Shown in pieces: positions 34,154 to 43,495 of a DNA stretch of 64,000 nt. A program made the position numbers and the translations under genes. The stretch's first letter is position 1. Every line of letters begins with the position of its first letter. Under the pieces are notes generated by a model. That model did no database searches. It saw nothing but the letters and a program-made list of their open reading frames with translations, and had not been told where the DNA came from. The stretch lies in the NCBI RefSeq assembly GCF_029835735.1, contig NZ_JAOEAL010000002.1, positions 62,001-126,000 of the forward strand, written 5' to 3'. Origin of the DNA: Shewanella sp. GD04112. Its GTDB lineage: Bacteria; Pseudomonadota; Gammaproteobacteria; Enterobacterales; Shewanellaceae.

Positions 34154-36838
34154 CTAAGATTCATTTTCGGCGTCGAATCGACGTCGCCATGTCCCGACTA
34201 GATCTTTTCCTTCCCTTTCAGCAATCATCTGGCAAGCGGTAAACATATCGACCCCCTTGTCTTTCATCATGATTTCAATCTGTTTTTTCTCGTCTGGAGC
34301 GGTAGAGTAAGTCAGTGCTTTAGCCCTTGGCAGATATAGCCTGCCTACAGATTTTGTTCCGCCACTGCATAACAGAACTTCACTGAAAAACGGCCTAACC
34401 GTCTTGATATTCCTCAGTAAAAGGTAATCCTGCTCAATGAACTTACCCTCTTTATTGAGTCGGGCCAGTTCCTCACCGTTTTGCATGAGGTAGAATAAGT
34501 GAGCCGAGTTACTGGCCATCGCGATACCCGCAGGCGATTCGTTGGCATCCTTCATCGATTGCGAAATACACACACCCAAGCTGTTGTACTTACGGAAACG
34601 ACGCCAACCTGATTCGAGGAATTTTGCCAGAGTTTGAAGAACCTGACGGGTCTGCTCATCTACACCCTTGTTTTCCTTCAAGAACTCCCACGCTTCATCG
34701 AGAATAAAGGCTTTCACAATATGCAGTTGGTCATGCCTAAACATTTCCTGTTGAATACGTTGAATACACAGCATGATACACACTGCTTTGAGCTGGTCTG
34801 AACCGTTAAGTCCGTCAAGCTCTAGCACCACTAAATCCTTCTCAAACTGAATGGGCGGCTTGTTAGGGTTGAACATCCAACTGTTTTGGCCACCGCGTAA
34901 GTAACACCAAGGAGTCAATTGGTCGCTGATTTGCCGCACTTCTTCACGGGGATGTTTTGCACAAGCATCAGCGAAATCGTCAATAGTGGTTTCCCTACCC
35001 TTCTCGTTCCACAGTTGCATGAGCAATACTGACATTGCAGAGTATTGATAGCTGTTACAGTCTCCAAGTGGGAAAGCCATCAACTTCAGGACGTTCAACA
35101 GCATTTCACCTTGAGCGCCTAAATAGTTGTTAGCGTCACTATCTACAACGCCTTCATCAGTATCTTTTTGAGATTCGTCGATACTCTTAAAAGGACATAG
35201 GTTAAACGCAAATCGGTTGTCCGGCATAACCTCAACGAACTGTCCTGCGTACAACTCTGTTGTTTTAACGTATGAGCGGCCTGAGTCGATGATGAACACG
35301 CGGCCACCATCAGGATCACCGTGGATATTACCAAGTGCATCTGGATAACGGTTTTCTCCGGTTGAAAGTAGACCTTCAATCAAATAGTTAGCAGAGACCG
35401 ACTTCCCAGCGCCAGAGGTTGCGGTTATAAAGATGTTGTAATTGGAGTCTGACTTTAATGGGTCAAAGGTGATTAACTGACCATCACGGGCAATGTATGT
35501 CAGCACAGGATGTCGCACTGCGTTCCCTGGCCACGATGCCACCATAGGAACGAAGAACTTGACCAAGTTACTCGGGAGAAAGTCAAAGCGTTCAATGAAA
35601 CTACTGACTTCACTTGAGGTACACATTGGCAGACCATTTAGCCAAGTGAAACGGCCAATCAAGCTATCCACGCCAGCTGACCAACTAAAGCCTTCCATGC
35701 GCGTGATTAGTTTTTTAGTACTGTTCTTAACTGACTTTAAAGTCGGTCCCCACATTTGAAAGTTTAAATGAAAGCGGCAATGCTGAGCCTTTTCGCGCTC
35801 TAGATAATGCTCGTAGTATTCAAAATCTTGCAGGCCGTATTTCAAAGACGAAATCCAACGAGCCCACGGGCCTTCACCTATCTGTTTAGCCATTAGGCGG
35901 CGCTTGGAGTAATCCTTAGCTACTTTCTTAGGGCTCATTTCAACCACGAGGTTGATCATGAAATTGCCGGGAATAGCGCCATCATCCCCTTTCAACCAAT
36001 CGCCAGTCATTAAATGTAACGTGCCTTGGTAAATGGAATCTGGGAACTCTTTAATGCTCACACTTTGAATAAATCGTTTAGAACCATCTTCCGCTTTAAT
36101 CGCCATGTAATCAGAACCATCGACTTTGACCTCAGTGCCAGGTTCAAGTAACTGCGCACGGATGGGCTGAGAAGAACGGTAACAGCCTTGTCTGCCATCT
36201 ACTTTAATTCCACGGCGCCAAACTGCATTCGGGGATGGGTTGTGGATCATCTGCAATCGGTTAATTAGGATCTCCGGTTGCATTTTGGTCGCTACACCAA
36301 AGATTTGTTGTAATGACGCTTCATGGTTGTTAGCCATATCGACAAAATCTTCGACTTCCTCTGTAGACGGCATTGCTTTCTTGATAGGCACCTTGATTGA
36401 CGCCCATACCTCGAAGTTGCGAAGCGGTACACCTTCCATATCTCGCGAAGGGATTGAGGTATCAGCAAGCGCTTTATAATAATCAACCATGTATTCGGTC
36501 ATATTGTCATTATCAATGACCGTATCGAACCGATTACGCTTGCCACGGCAATGTCGGTAATTGTCTAACACTGTTACTAAGTCGTCTGAAGCCACTAGCG
36601 AGAATTGCAGCACAGTCCCTTCTGGATAGACTTTTTTGAAAATCGAATCCAGCGTGGAAATCGTACTCGCACCATAACCACCTGACGGTGGGCATAGCCA
36701 CGTTACGCCAAGGTAACCCCCTTCTAGGATGTAACCAAGATGTTCCCCTTCCTCACTCACAAATTCATCTAAGATTGGGATGATTGAGGAATATTTCTCA
36801 ATGCCTAGACTATTTTTCCAGTTATTTACAGTTGTCAT
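34154..36838 (-). CDS. traC: TraC, VirB4-like conjugation ATPase
   Basis: 894 residues. C-terminal ATPase domain with Walker A TATSGAGKSVSANYL (~residue 473) and Walker B AFILDEAWEFLKENKG (~705), followed by WRRFRKYNSLGVCISQS. The N-terminal TraC_F-like domain occupies the first ~430 residues. Powers pilus assembly and substrate transfer at the inner membrane. Starts 12 bp after traV. Length is usual for F-type TraC. Confidence 0.92.
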   Translation of the reverse strand: MTTVNNWKNSLGIEKYSSIIPILDEFVSEEGEHLGYILEGGYLGVTWLCPPSGGYGASTISTLDSIFKKVYPEGTVLQFSLVASDDLVTVLDNYRHCRGKRNRFDTVIDNDNMTEYMVDYYKALADTSIPSRDMEGVPLRNFEVWASIKVPIKKAMPSTEEVEDFVDMANNHEASLQQIFGVATKMQPEILINRLQMIHNPSPNAVWRRGIKVDGRQGCYRSSQPIRAQLLEPGTEVKVDGSDYMAIKAEDGSKRFIQSVSIKEFPDSIYQGTLHLMTGDWLKGDDGAIPGNFMINLVVEMSPKKVAKDYSKRRLMAKQIGEGPWARWISSLKYGLQDFEYYEHYLEREKAQHCRFHLNFQMWGPTLKSVKNSTKKLITRMEGFSWSAGVDSLIGRFTWLNGLPMCTSSEVSSFIERFDFLPSNLVKFFVPMVASWPGNAVRHPVLTYIARDGQLITFDPLKSDSNYNIFITATSGAGKSVSANYLIEGLLSTGENRYPDALGNIHGDPDGGRVFIIDSGRSYVKTTELYAGQFVEVMPDNRFAFNLCPFKSIDESQKDTDEGVVDSDANNYLGAQGEMLLNVLKLMAFPLGDCNSYQYSAMSVLLMQLWNEKGRETTIDDFADACAKHPREEVRQISDQLTPWCYLRGGQNSWMFNPNKPPIQFEKDLVVLELDGLNGSDQLKAVCIMLCIQRIQQEMFRHDQLHIVKAFILDEAWEFLKENKGVDEQTRQVLQTLAKFLESGWRRFRKYNSLGVCISQSMKDANESPAGIAMASNSAHLFYLMQNGEELARLNKEGKFIEQDYLLLRNIKTVRPFFSEVLLCSGGTKSVGRLYLPRAKALTYSTAPDEKKQIEIMMKDKGVDMFTACQMIAEREGKDLVGTWRRRFDAENES

Positions 36839-36850
36839 TTCGCACCCGTG

Positions 36851-37579
36851 TTAATTGCCGTTAGCGCGTAACGCTTCTTGAACAGCTTTTGGCGCTTGAT
36901 CCAAAGTGGCCTTTGCCGCTTCTAGATCAGCATTGAAATTATTACGCCCAGGTTTACCTGTCTTAATGCCAACTCCGTTAATTTCGCTTGGGTTACCCCT
37001 TCGCTCTTCTTCAATGGATTGCTGACGAATATAAAGCGGAGTGATTTGAGCAGGCATGTTGAATGCTTCACGGCCATAGGTGTATTTACGGGTTTCAATT
37101 TCGGTATAGACATAACCGACGTTCTGTAAACGGCCTTTGTCGTCTTGCCATGGAGCAAATGCAACACGAAGCATTTTGGGCGCCTGCCGAACAGCGATAG
37201 GCTCTGGAGCGGGTAATGCACGGTTGTTATCAGCCGTAAACATGTAAGCATTAGTGACTTCATTCAGGGTGATTGGTTGGCCGTTAGCGTCCAAGCCATA
37301 GCCGGCCATGGCGCCGGAGTTAGCCACTGACTTTTTAGGTACTTTACAGTCTGGGCAATCTTCATCGCTTTCAGCTGCTCGCCGCGCTTTTTCTGCCTCA
37401 ATGCCGCCAGGCGTATCAGCCAGTTTCAGAATTTCTCTAGTGGTGGTACAGGGTAATCCGCTGTTTTGAGTGTTTACACAAACCGTAGGCTCCTCACCCG
37501 TTTCGAACATCGATTGACATCCAAAAATAGTTGCCAAACTAACAGCGACCATGCCTAATTTTAATGCTCGAGTAATCAT
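36851..37579 (-). CDS. traV: TraV-like outer-membrane lipoprotein of the transfer apparatus
   Basis: 242 residues. Lipoprotein signal with lipobox ATIFGC (Cys21); further Cys pairs (VCVNTQNSGLPC, DCPDCK) as in TraV/TraV-like proteins. The C-terminal part includes PKMLRVAFAPWQDDKGRL and TYGREAFNMPAQITPLYI. Forms part of the outer-membrane core with TraK and TraB, which are not in this window. Shares its first base with the last base of the upstream gene. Confidence 0.8.
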   Translation of the reverse strand: MITRALKLGMVAVSLATIFGCQSMFETGEEPTVCVNTQNSGLPCTTTREILKLADTPGGIEAEKARRAAESDEDCPDCKVPKKSVANSGAMAGYGLDANGQPITLNEVTNAYMFTADNNRALPAPEPIAVRQAPKMLRVAFAPWQDDKGRLQNVGYVYTEIETRKYTYGREAFNMPAQITPLYIRQQSIEEERRGNPSEINGVGIKTGKPGRNNFNADLEAAKATLDQAPKAVQEALRANGN

Positions 37580-38406
37580 TATTTCTCCGTTTGGGAAATG
37601 AAATCAGTTAATGAATCGGGTAATCCGACGTTGTGCAGTCCGTGTCCGTTAACGAAATAGGGTAAACGACGGATCTGTAGAAATTGAGTAACCCCAATCG
37701 TGGTGGATAGCTTTTTAATGTCGCAGTTTTCGAGGGTTTCCGGGGCTGTGGTGAAATCACTGTTAACTAGCAAACGTAGGGATTCACTTTGGTCTTTGGC
37801 GCACCACAGCTCCCTCGCTCTAATCGCAGCCTCTTTACCATTCACTAATGGGGTAAGCAGTAACGCGATTTGCTTACCTTTAATCGAAAGGAGCTTATTG
37901 AATAGGTCTGCGTTTAACTTCGATAAAGGGTCCACAAATACAACTAGATCGGGCTCTGTTTTTGCTAAATCACCAATGTAATATGCAGCCATATCCTTAA
38001 CAGAAACCCCTAAGACCTTATCAATCTTGGCAAGCCATACCGCCTTTGCGTTGGCTTCAGTTGCTATAGGTGAACGGTTCCAGCCATCGAATACCTCGCC
38101 GCCTTTAACGAGAATCCTGCCATCCGTGGAGGCGAGCACTTGAGTACCATCTCGAGACACCATCATCACCATACCTTTCACGGGAAGCGCTTGAGACCAT
38201 ACGATGTCGTTTAACATCGAGAAAGCATTCTTGATAAGCTCCTTACCCTCACTTTCCGGCATTTTCTCTGGCTGTGTTTGTACCTGCTTAGCTGATTTGT
38301 TTGCCTCTAACAAAGCATCTAAGCCACTGTTGGCCATAGCCAGCGGATGACACAAACCAAGCGATACTGCTAACGCAATTTTGGTTACCTTTCTTTTGAT
38401 ACTCAT
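37579..38406 (-). CDS. DsbC-like thioredoxin-fold protein lacking CXXC
   Basis: 275 residues with signal peptide (KITKIALAVSLGLCHPLAMA after MSIKRKV). The fold is DsbC-like: an N-terminal domain with VKGMVMMVSRDGTQVLAS, then DLVVFVDPLSKLNADLF (~residue 160) exactly where DsbC has its CXXC, and RRLPYFVNGHG (~247) as the cis-Pro strand. No Cys occurs at the active position, so it cannot be an ordinary oxidoreductase. Such proteins stand beside traV/traC in SXT/IncA/C-type operons; a structural or chaperone role is inference. Confidence 0.7.
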   Translation of the reverse strand: MSIKRKVTKIALAVSLGLCHPLAMANSGLDALLEANKSAKQVQTQPEKMPESEGKELIKNAFSMLNDIVWSQALPVKGMVMMVSRDGTQVLASTDGRILVKGGEVFDGWNRSPIATEANAKAVWLAKIDKVLGVSVKDMAAYYIGDLAKTEPDLVVFVDPLSKLNADLFNKLLSIKGKQIALLLTPLVNGKEAAIRARELWCAKDQSESLRLLVNSDFTTAPETLENCDIKKLSTTIGVTQFLQIRRLPYFVNGHGLHNVGLPDSLTDFISQTEK

Positions 38407-38568
38407 AGCACTTACAACTTAAAAAGTGTGTTGCATATTTCAGCAGTTTTGCCGCCACAAGTCAATTTTCAAGTCATTTTTCGTGAATTTCTTGTGCATT
38501 AAAATTTGATTGGTATGATGCAGTCATTATTAAAACAACTAGAACTTATAGCTAATAGCTAAAAGCTC

Positions 38569-38684
38569 ACTCCAATAGCCCGCTCTTGCGGGCATTTTTT
38601 TGCTCCATTTCTAGAAATTTGCCTCAATAGGAAGCCGTGTAATGATGGTTTCAATTGAAGAGTTAGATTTTTGGAGTGAGTATC
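38569..38684 (+). promoter_or_regulatory. Leader of the exonuclease gene with terminator and complementary SD
   Basis: GCTCACTCC (about 38565-38573), then an intrinsic terminator GCCCGC-TCTT-GCGGGC with TTTTTTT (38578-38601), then SD GGAGTGAG (38673-38680) five bases before ATG. CTCACTCC is fully complementary to GGAGTGAG. Same logic as the leaders of the 1-11 kb cluster, here on the plus strand. Confidence 0.5.
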
Positions 38685-39947
38685 ATGAGTTCATTTGATT
38701 TTGATTTAGATGCGTTAAATTCTGCTATGAACGCATTTTTTGACCCTGCCAGCGTGAGCATGGTTACCATCACCTGCCAGCAAACCTCAAGCATCATCCC
38801 TGCAAGCCTGACGCATTTAGTCAAGCCTGGTTATGTGGACGGCAAACCACAATTCTTATCTGACACCGGTGAACTTATCGAAGGTGTTTACTCAGACATT
38901 CCAAACGATGTGTATCACTCATTAGATGCCATTAGCTCAAGTCAGGTTAAGTGCTATGCAGATAGCCCAATGAAATACGAACAAGCGTATATCAACGGTA
39001 AAGGTAAACAGTTCAGCGCCAAATCCCGCGAGTCCGGTGTTCTAAGCCACGAATTAACACTAGAGGGAGCCGATGTATTTAATGCTCGCAGATTTGCCCT
39101 GCTCGACTCAGAGCAATTCCCAGATGATCCAAAGTCATTAACCGAGCTTAAAGATGCCTGCACAGCCAACAAACTAACAACCAGCGGCACCATTGCTGAA
39201 TTAATCAAACGCCTTGAGCAAGCCAACGCTCCGCAAAAACCGTTTGAGTCACGTCAATTGGAGTGGATCAAAGCGAACATTGGTGACGAGTGTTTTGCGT
39301 TATGTGATACAGAACTACAGTCAGCGGTGACCTGTGCAGCAATCATTAAATTACTTCAGGATAATCAACATATCGCGATGAAGGCGCTTAAGCTGCCAGT
39401 GTCAAAGGAGATGTTTGATAGCGTTATAGGACTCAATCAAGCCATTGAACGCAACGCTCACGCGAACAAATTTTTAAATCGTAAAAACGGTATGGCGGAA
39501 GTCGCATTCTTTACAAGAGATCCTGAGACCGGATTGATGCTTAAGTGCAAAGTGGATTGGTTAACAGCCGTTAAAAATTTCATTGTTCCTTGCGATTTGA
39601 AAACCACGCGCAGTGCTAACCCAGCGTTAGCGGCCTACCAGTTCGCAGACTTACGTTACGATTTGCAAGCTGTGTTTTACTTAAAAGTGATTAAGCCACA
39701 TTTGAAAGAAACCGAGTATGCAGAGCGTCTATTCCCACTCATCACCGTTGAAACGGGTGATTGTGCAATTTGTGAAGTGTTTGAGCTTCACGATGATGAT
39801 TGGGTTATCGCTGAGCAAGATCTGCCAATCATTCTTCAGAATATGAAAAATAGCATTAAGAAAAACGAGTACCGAGGCTACACCGAACAAGGTAAGTCTG
39901 TTATCAAATTGGCAAGACGCAAATCTTCTCTGGCTGCAACTCGATAG
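38685..39947 (+). CDS. RecE-like exodeoxyribonuclease (PD-(D/E)XK)
   Basis: 420 residues from ATG 38685, chosen for the GGAGTGAG SD. RecE/DUF3799-like features: EGVYSDIPNDVYHSLDAISS and QVKCYADSPMKYEQAY, an insert (~130-250), then LKCKVDWLTAVKNFIVPCDL followed by KTT, giving the D-x(n)-D-x-K nuclease core (~residues 285-310). Degrades double-stranded DNA 5'-3' for annealing-type recombination. The usual partner (Bet/RecT annealase) is not in this window; ssb is 10 kb away. SXT/R391 elements carry an analogous bet-exo module. Confidence 0.8.
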   Translation: MSSFDFDLDALNSAMNAFFDPASVSMVTITCQQTSSIIPASLTHLVKPGYVDGKPQFLSDTGELIEGVYSDIPNDVYHSLDAISSSQVKCYADSPMKYEQAYINGKGKQFSAKSRESGVLSHELTLEGADVFNARRFALLDSEQFPDDPKSLTELKDACTANKLTTSGTIAELIKRLEQANAPQKPFESRQLEWIKANIGDECFALCDTELQSAVTCAAIIKLLQDNQHIAMKALKLPVSKEMFDSVIGLNQAIERNAHANKFLNRKNGMAEVAFFTRDPETGLMLKCKVDWLTAVKNFIVPCDLKTTRSANPALAAYQFADLRYDLQAVFYLKVIKPHLKETEYAERLFPLITVETGDCAICEVFELHDDDWVIAEQDLPIILQNMKNSIKKNEYRGYTEQGKSVIKLARRKSSLAATR

Positions 39948-39961
39948 GGTGGTGAAGGAAT

Positions 39962-40309
39962 ATGAATCTGCAACTCAAAGCACTTAAGGCTATTTACGAC
40001 AAAAAACCTCACTTGGTGGCCAAGTACATCTCAGCAGGGCTCACGGGTAATCTATTGAACTTCAAAGATGGTGTTTTGCTGCGTGCGGCAATTACATCAA
40101 ATCAGCCTGAGATTGCTAAGGCGATACTAAATGCCGGTGCAAACGGGTTTGTGCTAAAAGGGGAGGCTTATGCAGCAGCGTTTAAGCAAAACAATCCAGC
40201 ATTGATTGAAATAATGCGGGACTGGGCGGAACGAAATCCGTCAGAGCTTAACACTATACCTGGGCTGGGCAGAAAACTCGGGCTTGATTCGGTGGAATCA
40301 GAGGTTTAA
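39962..40309 (+). CDS. Ankyrin-repeat-like small protein
   Basis: 115 residues, 14 bp after the exonuclease with SD GAAGGA, so probably same transcript. Two to three degenerate ankyrin-like helical pairs: LVAKYISAGLTGNLLNFKDG, LLRAAITSNQPEIAKAILNA, GANGFVLKGEAYAAAFKQNN. Likely protein binding; partner unknown. Its last codons form box 1 of the bipartite repeat element at 40285. Confidence 0.6.
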   Translation: MNLQLKALKAIYDKKPHLVAKYISAGLTGNLLNFKDGVLLRAAITSNQPEIAKAILNAGANGFVLKGEAYAAAFKQNNPALIEIMRDWAERNPSELNTIPGLGRKLGLDSVESEV

Positions 40310-40370
40310 AAGTGAAAAATACAATTTATTATCAGTAACTTATTCACAGTTTCAGCTGGTGCAGATATAT
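40285..40370 (+). repeat. Bipartite element, copy A
   Basis: Box 1 TGATTCGGTGGAATCA (40285-40300, itself a 6-bp stem with GGTG loop) and box 2 CTGGTGCAGATAT with GGTG starting at 40358, exactly 73 nt after the start of box 1. The spacer is AT-rich and not conserved. Confidence 0.6.
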
Positions 40371-40427
40371 AGATTAAATCCAACATTGTAGACTTGAAAA
40401 GAATTTTAGGCTTCCTGAAATTGAAAA

Positions 40428-40452
40428 CCCCAGCTCAAGGCTGGGGCAAATT
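40428..40452 (+). terminator. Terminator-like hairpin after copy A
   Basis: CCCCAGC-tcaag-GCTGGGG, flanked by A-rich and short T-rich sequence. Confidence 0.5.
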
Positions 40453-41143
40453 CTTTAGGTCTTTACGCAAGGTCTTGGATATAATCCTTAGAGCCAGACG
40501 TCAACCTGACAAAAATTATATTTAATACTGACGCCGACGTCAACAACGAAGTTCGAGAGCAACGATAAATGCCACATACAATTAGCTATAAGGAAATTAT
40601 AGAAGATTTTATTACAGAAGAACGTCTAAGAAGTTATAAGGTCACGTTTAAAACTCAAAGCGATATTGAATTGCTCGGGGCTTACTTATGGAACACCCAC
40701 GTTTGTTCTGCTATATACCCTTTGCTTAGTGCCACAGAAGTGGCGCTACGCAACGCAATTGACTCTGCACTAACTTCTTCGGATTTAGGTTACTTTTGGT
40801 GGAAGAAGAACAAACTCCATTTTAAAAGTTTCGACCCAGAACAGCCTGATAAGAATCCTCCATTTGAAGTCGAAGCTATCAGAAAAAACTTCTCTAAGGC
40901 TACAAAGCAAGTTCAACAAGACAAAAAGAAACGTTATAACATTGCCAATCCAACTCCGATGCATCAAGAGATAATAGCAAAAACTGAATTTTCCACATGG
41001 GAGTACATTCTTAGTAAAGAGTTCATGGGGCCAGGTTTGATTTGGCCAACTCACCTGGGTACCGTTTTCAAAGGAGAATGGAACACAACTAAGACCAAAG
41101 AGCTGCTAATCAATACAAAAGATCTATTGACATCCTCCCCGCG

Positions 41144-42238
41144 CTAAAGCACGGGGATTCCTACAGCTAGACGGCGATGCCCCGCCGCGAGAATATTGGT
41201 TGCCGCGTTTATATCGCGGTCGTGCTCTGCTCCGCACTCAGAGCACACCCATTCTCTTATTCCAAGACCAGTTCTACCTTTCGGACTGCTGACGGGGATC
41301 GCCCCACAGCTCGAACAGGTCTGGGTGGAGTAGGATTCATTGACTATTTCGAACACAACTGACCGCGCTATCGCTTTATATTCCAATTGTGTTTTGAGCA
41401 TTGACCAGCCTGCGTCTAAAACCGATTTTGCCATTTTAGTTTTCGCTAACTTGGAGCTGCTCACATCGCCAACAAATATTGCGGCATTTTCATTGACCAG
41501 CCGCGTACTAAATTTATGCAAAGCATCTTTGCGACGATTCTTGATCTTCGCATGAATGGCCTTGACTCGCTTTTTCTTATTTGCTCTTTGGGCAACGCCT
41601 AAATCCGCCTCTAGATCGCGGTAGAAGTTCCCCCGTTCTAATTTAGCCCCATCACTGCAAGTTGCCGTATCTTTTAACCCTAGATCGATACCGATGGCTG
41701 TCTTTCCAGAGGTGGGCGCTGAGGCGCCTACATGAACACACACATTAAAGTACCAGCGTCCTCTTGAGTCTTCAGAGAAAGATCCTGAAGTAAACTCGTA
41801 TTGTGAAAGCCCGTAGGTATCCCAAACCTTAAAGTGCTGTTTTGCGAATAAGACTTGCCCACTCTTCCACTTAGCAGAACCTTTTTTAAACGGCACAAAG
41901 CCAAGAGAGCGTTTAGAGCCTGAGCTTATTCGCCAACGTAACTTCGCTCGTTTGAATTGTTTTCTTGCTTGGGCGTGTTTGGCGCAGACCTCTTGAGCTG
42001 TGTGGGATGGAATAATAAATCCAGATTCGTTCCTAAAACTTAGAATCGGTTTTTGCACATCGTAAGCCGACATCCAGACAGGTCTAACCGCGCCAGCATC
42101 GCTATAGTTGCGACTCGCTTTCATGGTTAGTTCGTTGGCCAGGTTAAAGCATTGATTTACTTCATACGCCATCTGTCTTAACAGCTTCGCATGTTTATCT
42201 TTTACCCTAACACTTAAAGTTTTGGTCTGAATGCTCAT
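41144..42238 (-). CDS. tnpB: TnpB-like protein with altered RuvC-II motif
   Basis: 364 residues. RuvC-I Asp in AIGIDLGLKDTA (~185), zinc finger CSSCGAIP ... CSECGAEHDRD, and RuvC-III Asp in HDRDINAATNIL (~345). Where copies 1 and 2 read CIEDL, this reads FVGDVSSSKLAK (~258): the catalytic Glu is missing. A Glu in VVFEIVNESYSTQ (~300) could replace it, as described for TnpBs with rearranged catalytic sites. Otherwise it is a nuclease-dead type. Confidence 0.85.
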   Translation of the reverse strand: MSIQTKTLSVRVKDKHAKLLRQMAYEVNQCFNLANELTMKASRNYSDAGAVRPVWMSAYDVQKPILSFRNESGFIIPSHTAQEVCAKHAQARKQFKRAKLRWRISSGSKRSLGFVPFKKGSAKWKSGQVLFAKQHFKVWDTYGLSQYEFTSGSFSEDSRGRWYFNVCVHVGASAPTSGKTAIGIDLGLKDTATCSDGAKLERGNFYRDLEADLGVAQRANKKKRVKAIHAKIKNRRKDALHKFSTRLVNENAAIFVGDVSSSKLAKTKMAKSVLDAGWSMLKTQLEYKAIARSVVFEIVNESYSTQTCSSCGAIPVSSPKGRTGLGIREWVCSECGAEHDRDINAATNILAAGHRRLAVGIPVL

Positions 42239-42284
42239 AATGCACTAATATAGGTTCTTTAAGCTTGATTGTAAAGGTTGGCCT

Positions 42285-42689
42285 ATGGAATTACGAAGAG
42301 GAAGGCACTGCGTATTTATGATGCATGTGCATCTTATTTTTATTGCTAAATATCGTGGCAAGTTATTTACGGATGCGCATCTAAAAACGATGCGAGACAT
42401 CATGGAAAAGGTCTGTGCGGATTTTGAGGCTGAGATCGTAGAGTTTAACGGGGAGCAAGACCACGTTCACCTGTTAGTGAACTACCCACCGAAAGTGGCT
42501 ATATCGAAGCTGGTTAATAGTCTAAAGGGGGTTTCTAGCAGGAAGTTGAAACAGTACTATCCAAATCTTCATAAGCCAGCCTACATGAAAAATGCACTTT
42601 GGTCGCCCAGCTACTTTGCAGGATCTGTTGGGGGCGCTCCAATAGACGTATTAAGGCAATATATTGAGCAACAAGATAGGCCGCATTAA
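42285..42689 (+). CDS. tnpA: TnpA, Y1 HUH transposase
   Basis: 134 residues (MELRRGRHCVFMMHVHLIFI). HUH in QDHVHLLVNYPPKVA (~residue 60); catalytic Tyr probably in DVLRQYIEQQ (~127). About 70% similar by eye to the TnpA of the other elements but clearly distinct. Divergent from its tnpB. Confidence 0.9.
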   Translation: MELRRGRHCVFMMHVHLIFIAKYRGKLFTDAHLKTMRDIMEKVCADFEAEIVEFNGEQDHVHLLVNYPPKVAISKLVNSLKGVSSRKLKQYYPNLHKPAYMKNALWSPSYFAGSVGGAPIDVLRQYIEQQDRPH

Positions 42690-43129
42690 GTTGCTTCGCA
42701 ACTTGCGCTATCCTTCCCCGCGCTAAAAGCACGGGGCTTGTCGCGCATTTTGGTCAAAACCGTAAGAGAATTCCGAAACAGGGTTTCCCATCACGAACCC
42801 GTGTGGAAAAAATATGGTGTAGAGACTGAAATTGATGCTATCGAACATTTGCGCGATAAAATAAGCAAAATTTTGCAACTTTTGGAATTAGTATCCCCGG
42901 AAAAAAAGCGTCTTCTGGAAAAGAACAAAATTATCGAGAGAGCTTACCGTGCATGTACATTGGGTGAATTGAGACGATTCCAACACAATATTGCTACACA
43001 CAATGTAAAGTCTATTTCTAAACTTTGCCGATTAGTGCAAAGCGCACATGATGCTAACTCAGTCGAGAAGATTCAAGTCTATGAAATGGGAAAAATTAGT
43101 TTTTTGATTCACCCAAACTAGGGTGTCAA

Positions 43130-43495
43130 AGCAATTCACCCCAAAATCCGCAAACGTCGAAAGAACGAATTACACAAATAAAATCGGAAGCTAGTCGATA
43201 GCAATGCGGTCATCTTCGTTGGTAACGTCAATTCCCTTTCGATGTTCAAAACCAAGCTGGCCAAATCAGCGTTGGATGCAGGCAGGTGGATGTTGAAAAC
43301 AATGATGGAATACAAATGCGCTCACGCAGGTGTTGTTTTTGAAGAGGTCAACGAAAGTTACACAACCCAAACTTGTTCGTGCTGTAGGGAAATCCCCGCA
43401 AGTAGTCCGAAACAGCCAAGAACATGCTTACTGTCGGGTATAATCGTCTAGCGGTAGGAATGCCCGCCCTAAAAGGCGGAGAGGATACCAACAAT
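43130..43495 (+). pseudogene. Decayed tnpB remnant with element end
   Basis: Translation in one frame gives NAVIFVGNVNSLSMFKTKLA, LDAGRWMLKTMMEYKCAHAG and VNESYTTQTCSCC, matching the TnpB at 41144-42238, but with stops and missing both ends. GCCCGCCCTAAAAGGCGGA near 43460-43480 resembles an IS200/IS605 end hairpin. A third, dead relative of the element. Confidence 0.7.

Larger units (their letters stand above)
41127..42737. mobile_element. IS200/IS605-family element of a second type (~1.61 kb)
   Basis: Divergent tnpA and tnpB, with subterminal hairpins CCCCGCGCTAAAGCACGGGG (left) and CCCCGCGCTAAAAGCACGGGG (right, one base longer). Starts with TTGAC like the other copies. Inserted in an Abi-like gene. 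Right boundary set so that the host frame is restored; uncertain by a few bases. Confidence 0.8.
40569..43121 (+). pseudogene. Abi-like protein gene split by an IS200/IS605 insertion
   Basis: Two halves of one gene: 40569-41126 (MPHTISYKEIIEDFITEERL ... TKTKELLINTKDLL) and 42738-43121 (ILVKTVREFRNRVSHHEPVW ... ISFLIHPN). Rejoined without the element the frame is continuous and gives about 313 residues, the usual size for Abi_2/AbiD-AbiF-like proteins. Conserved features: SATEVALRNAID (~residues 58-69) in the first half and FRNRVSHHEP in the second. Such proteins are linked to abortive phage resistance. The copy here should be inactive unless the element excises. Confidence 0.8.
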
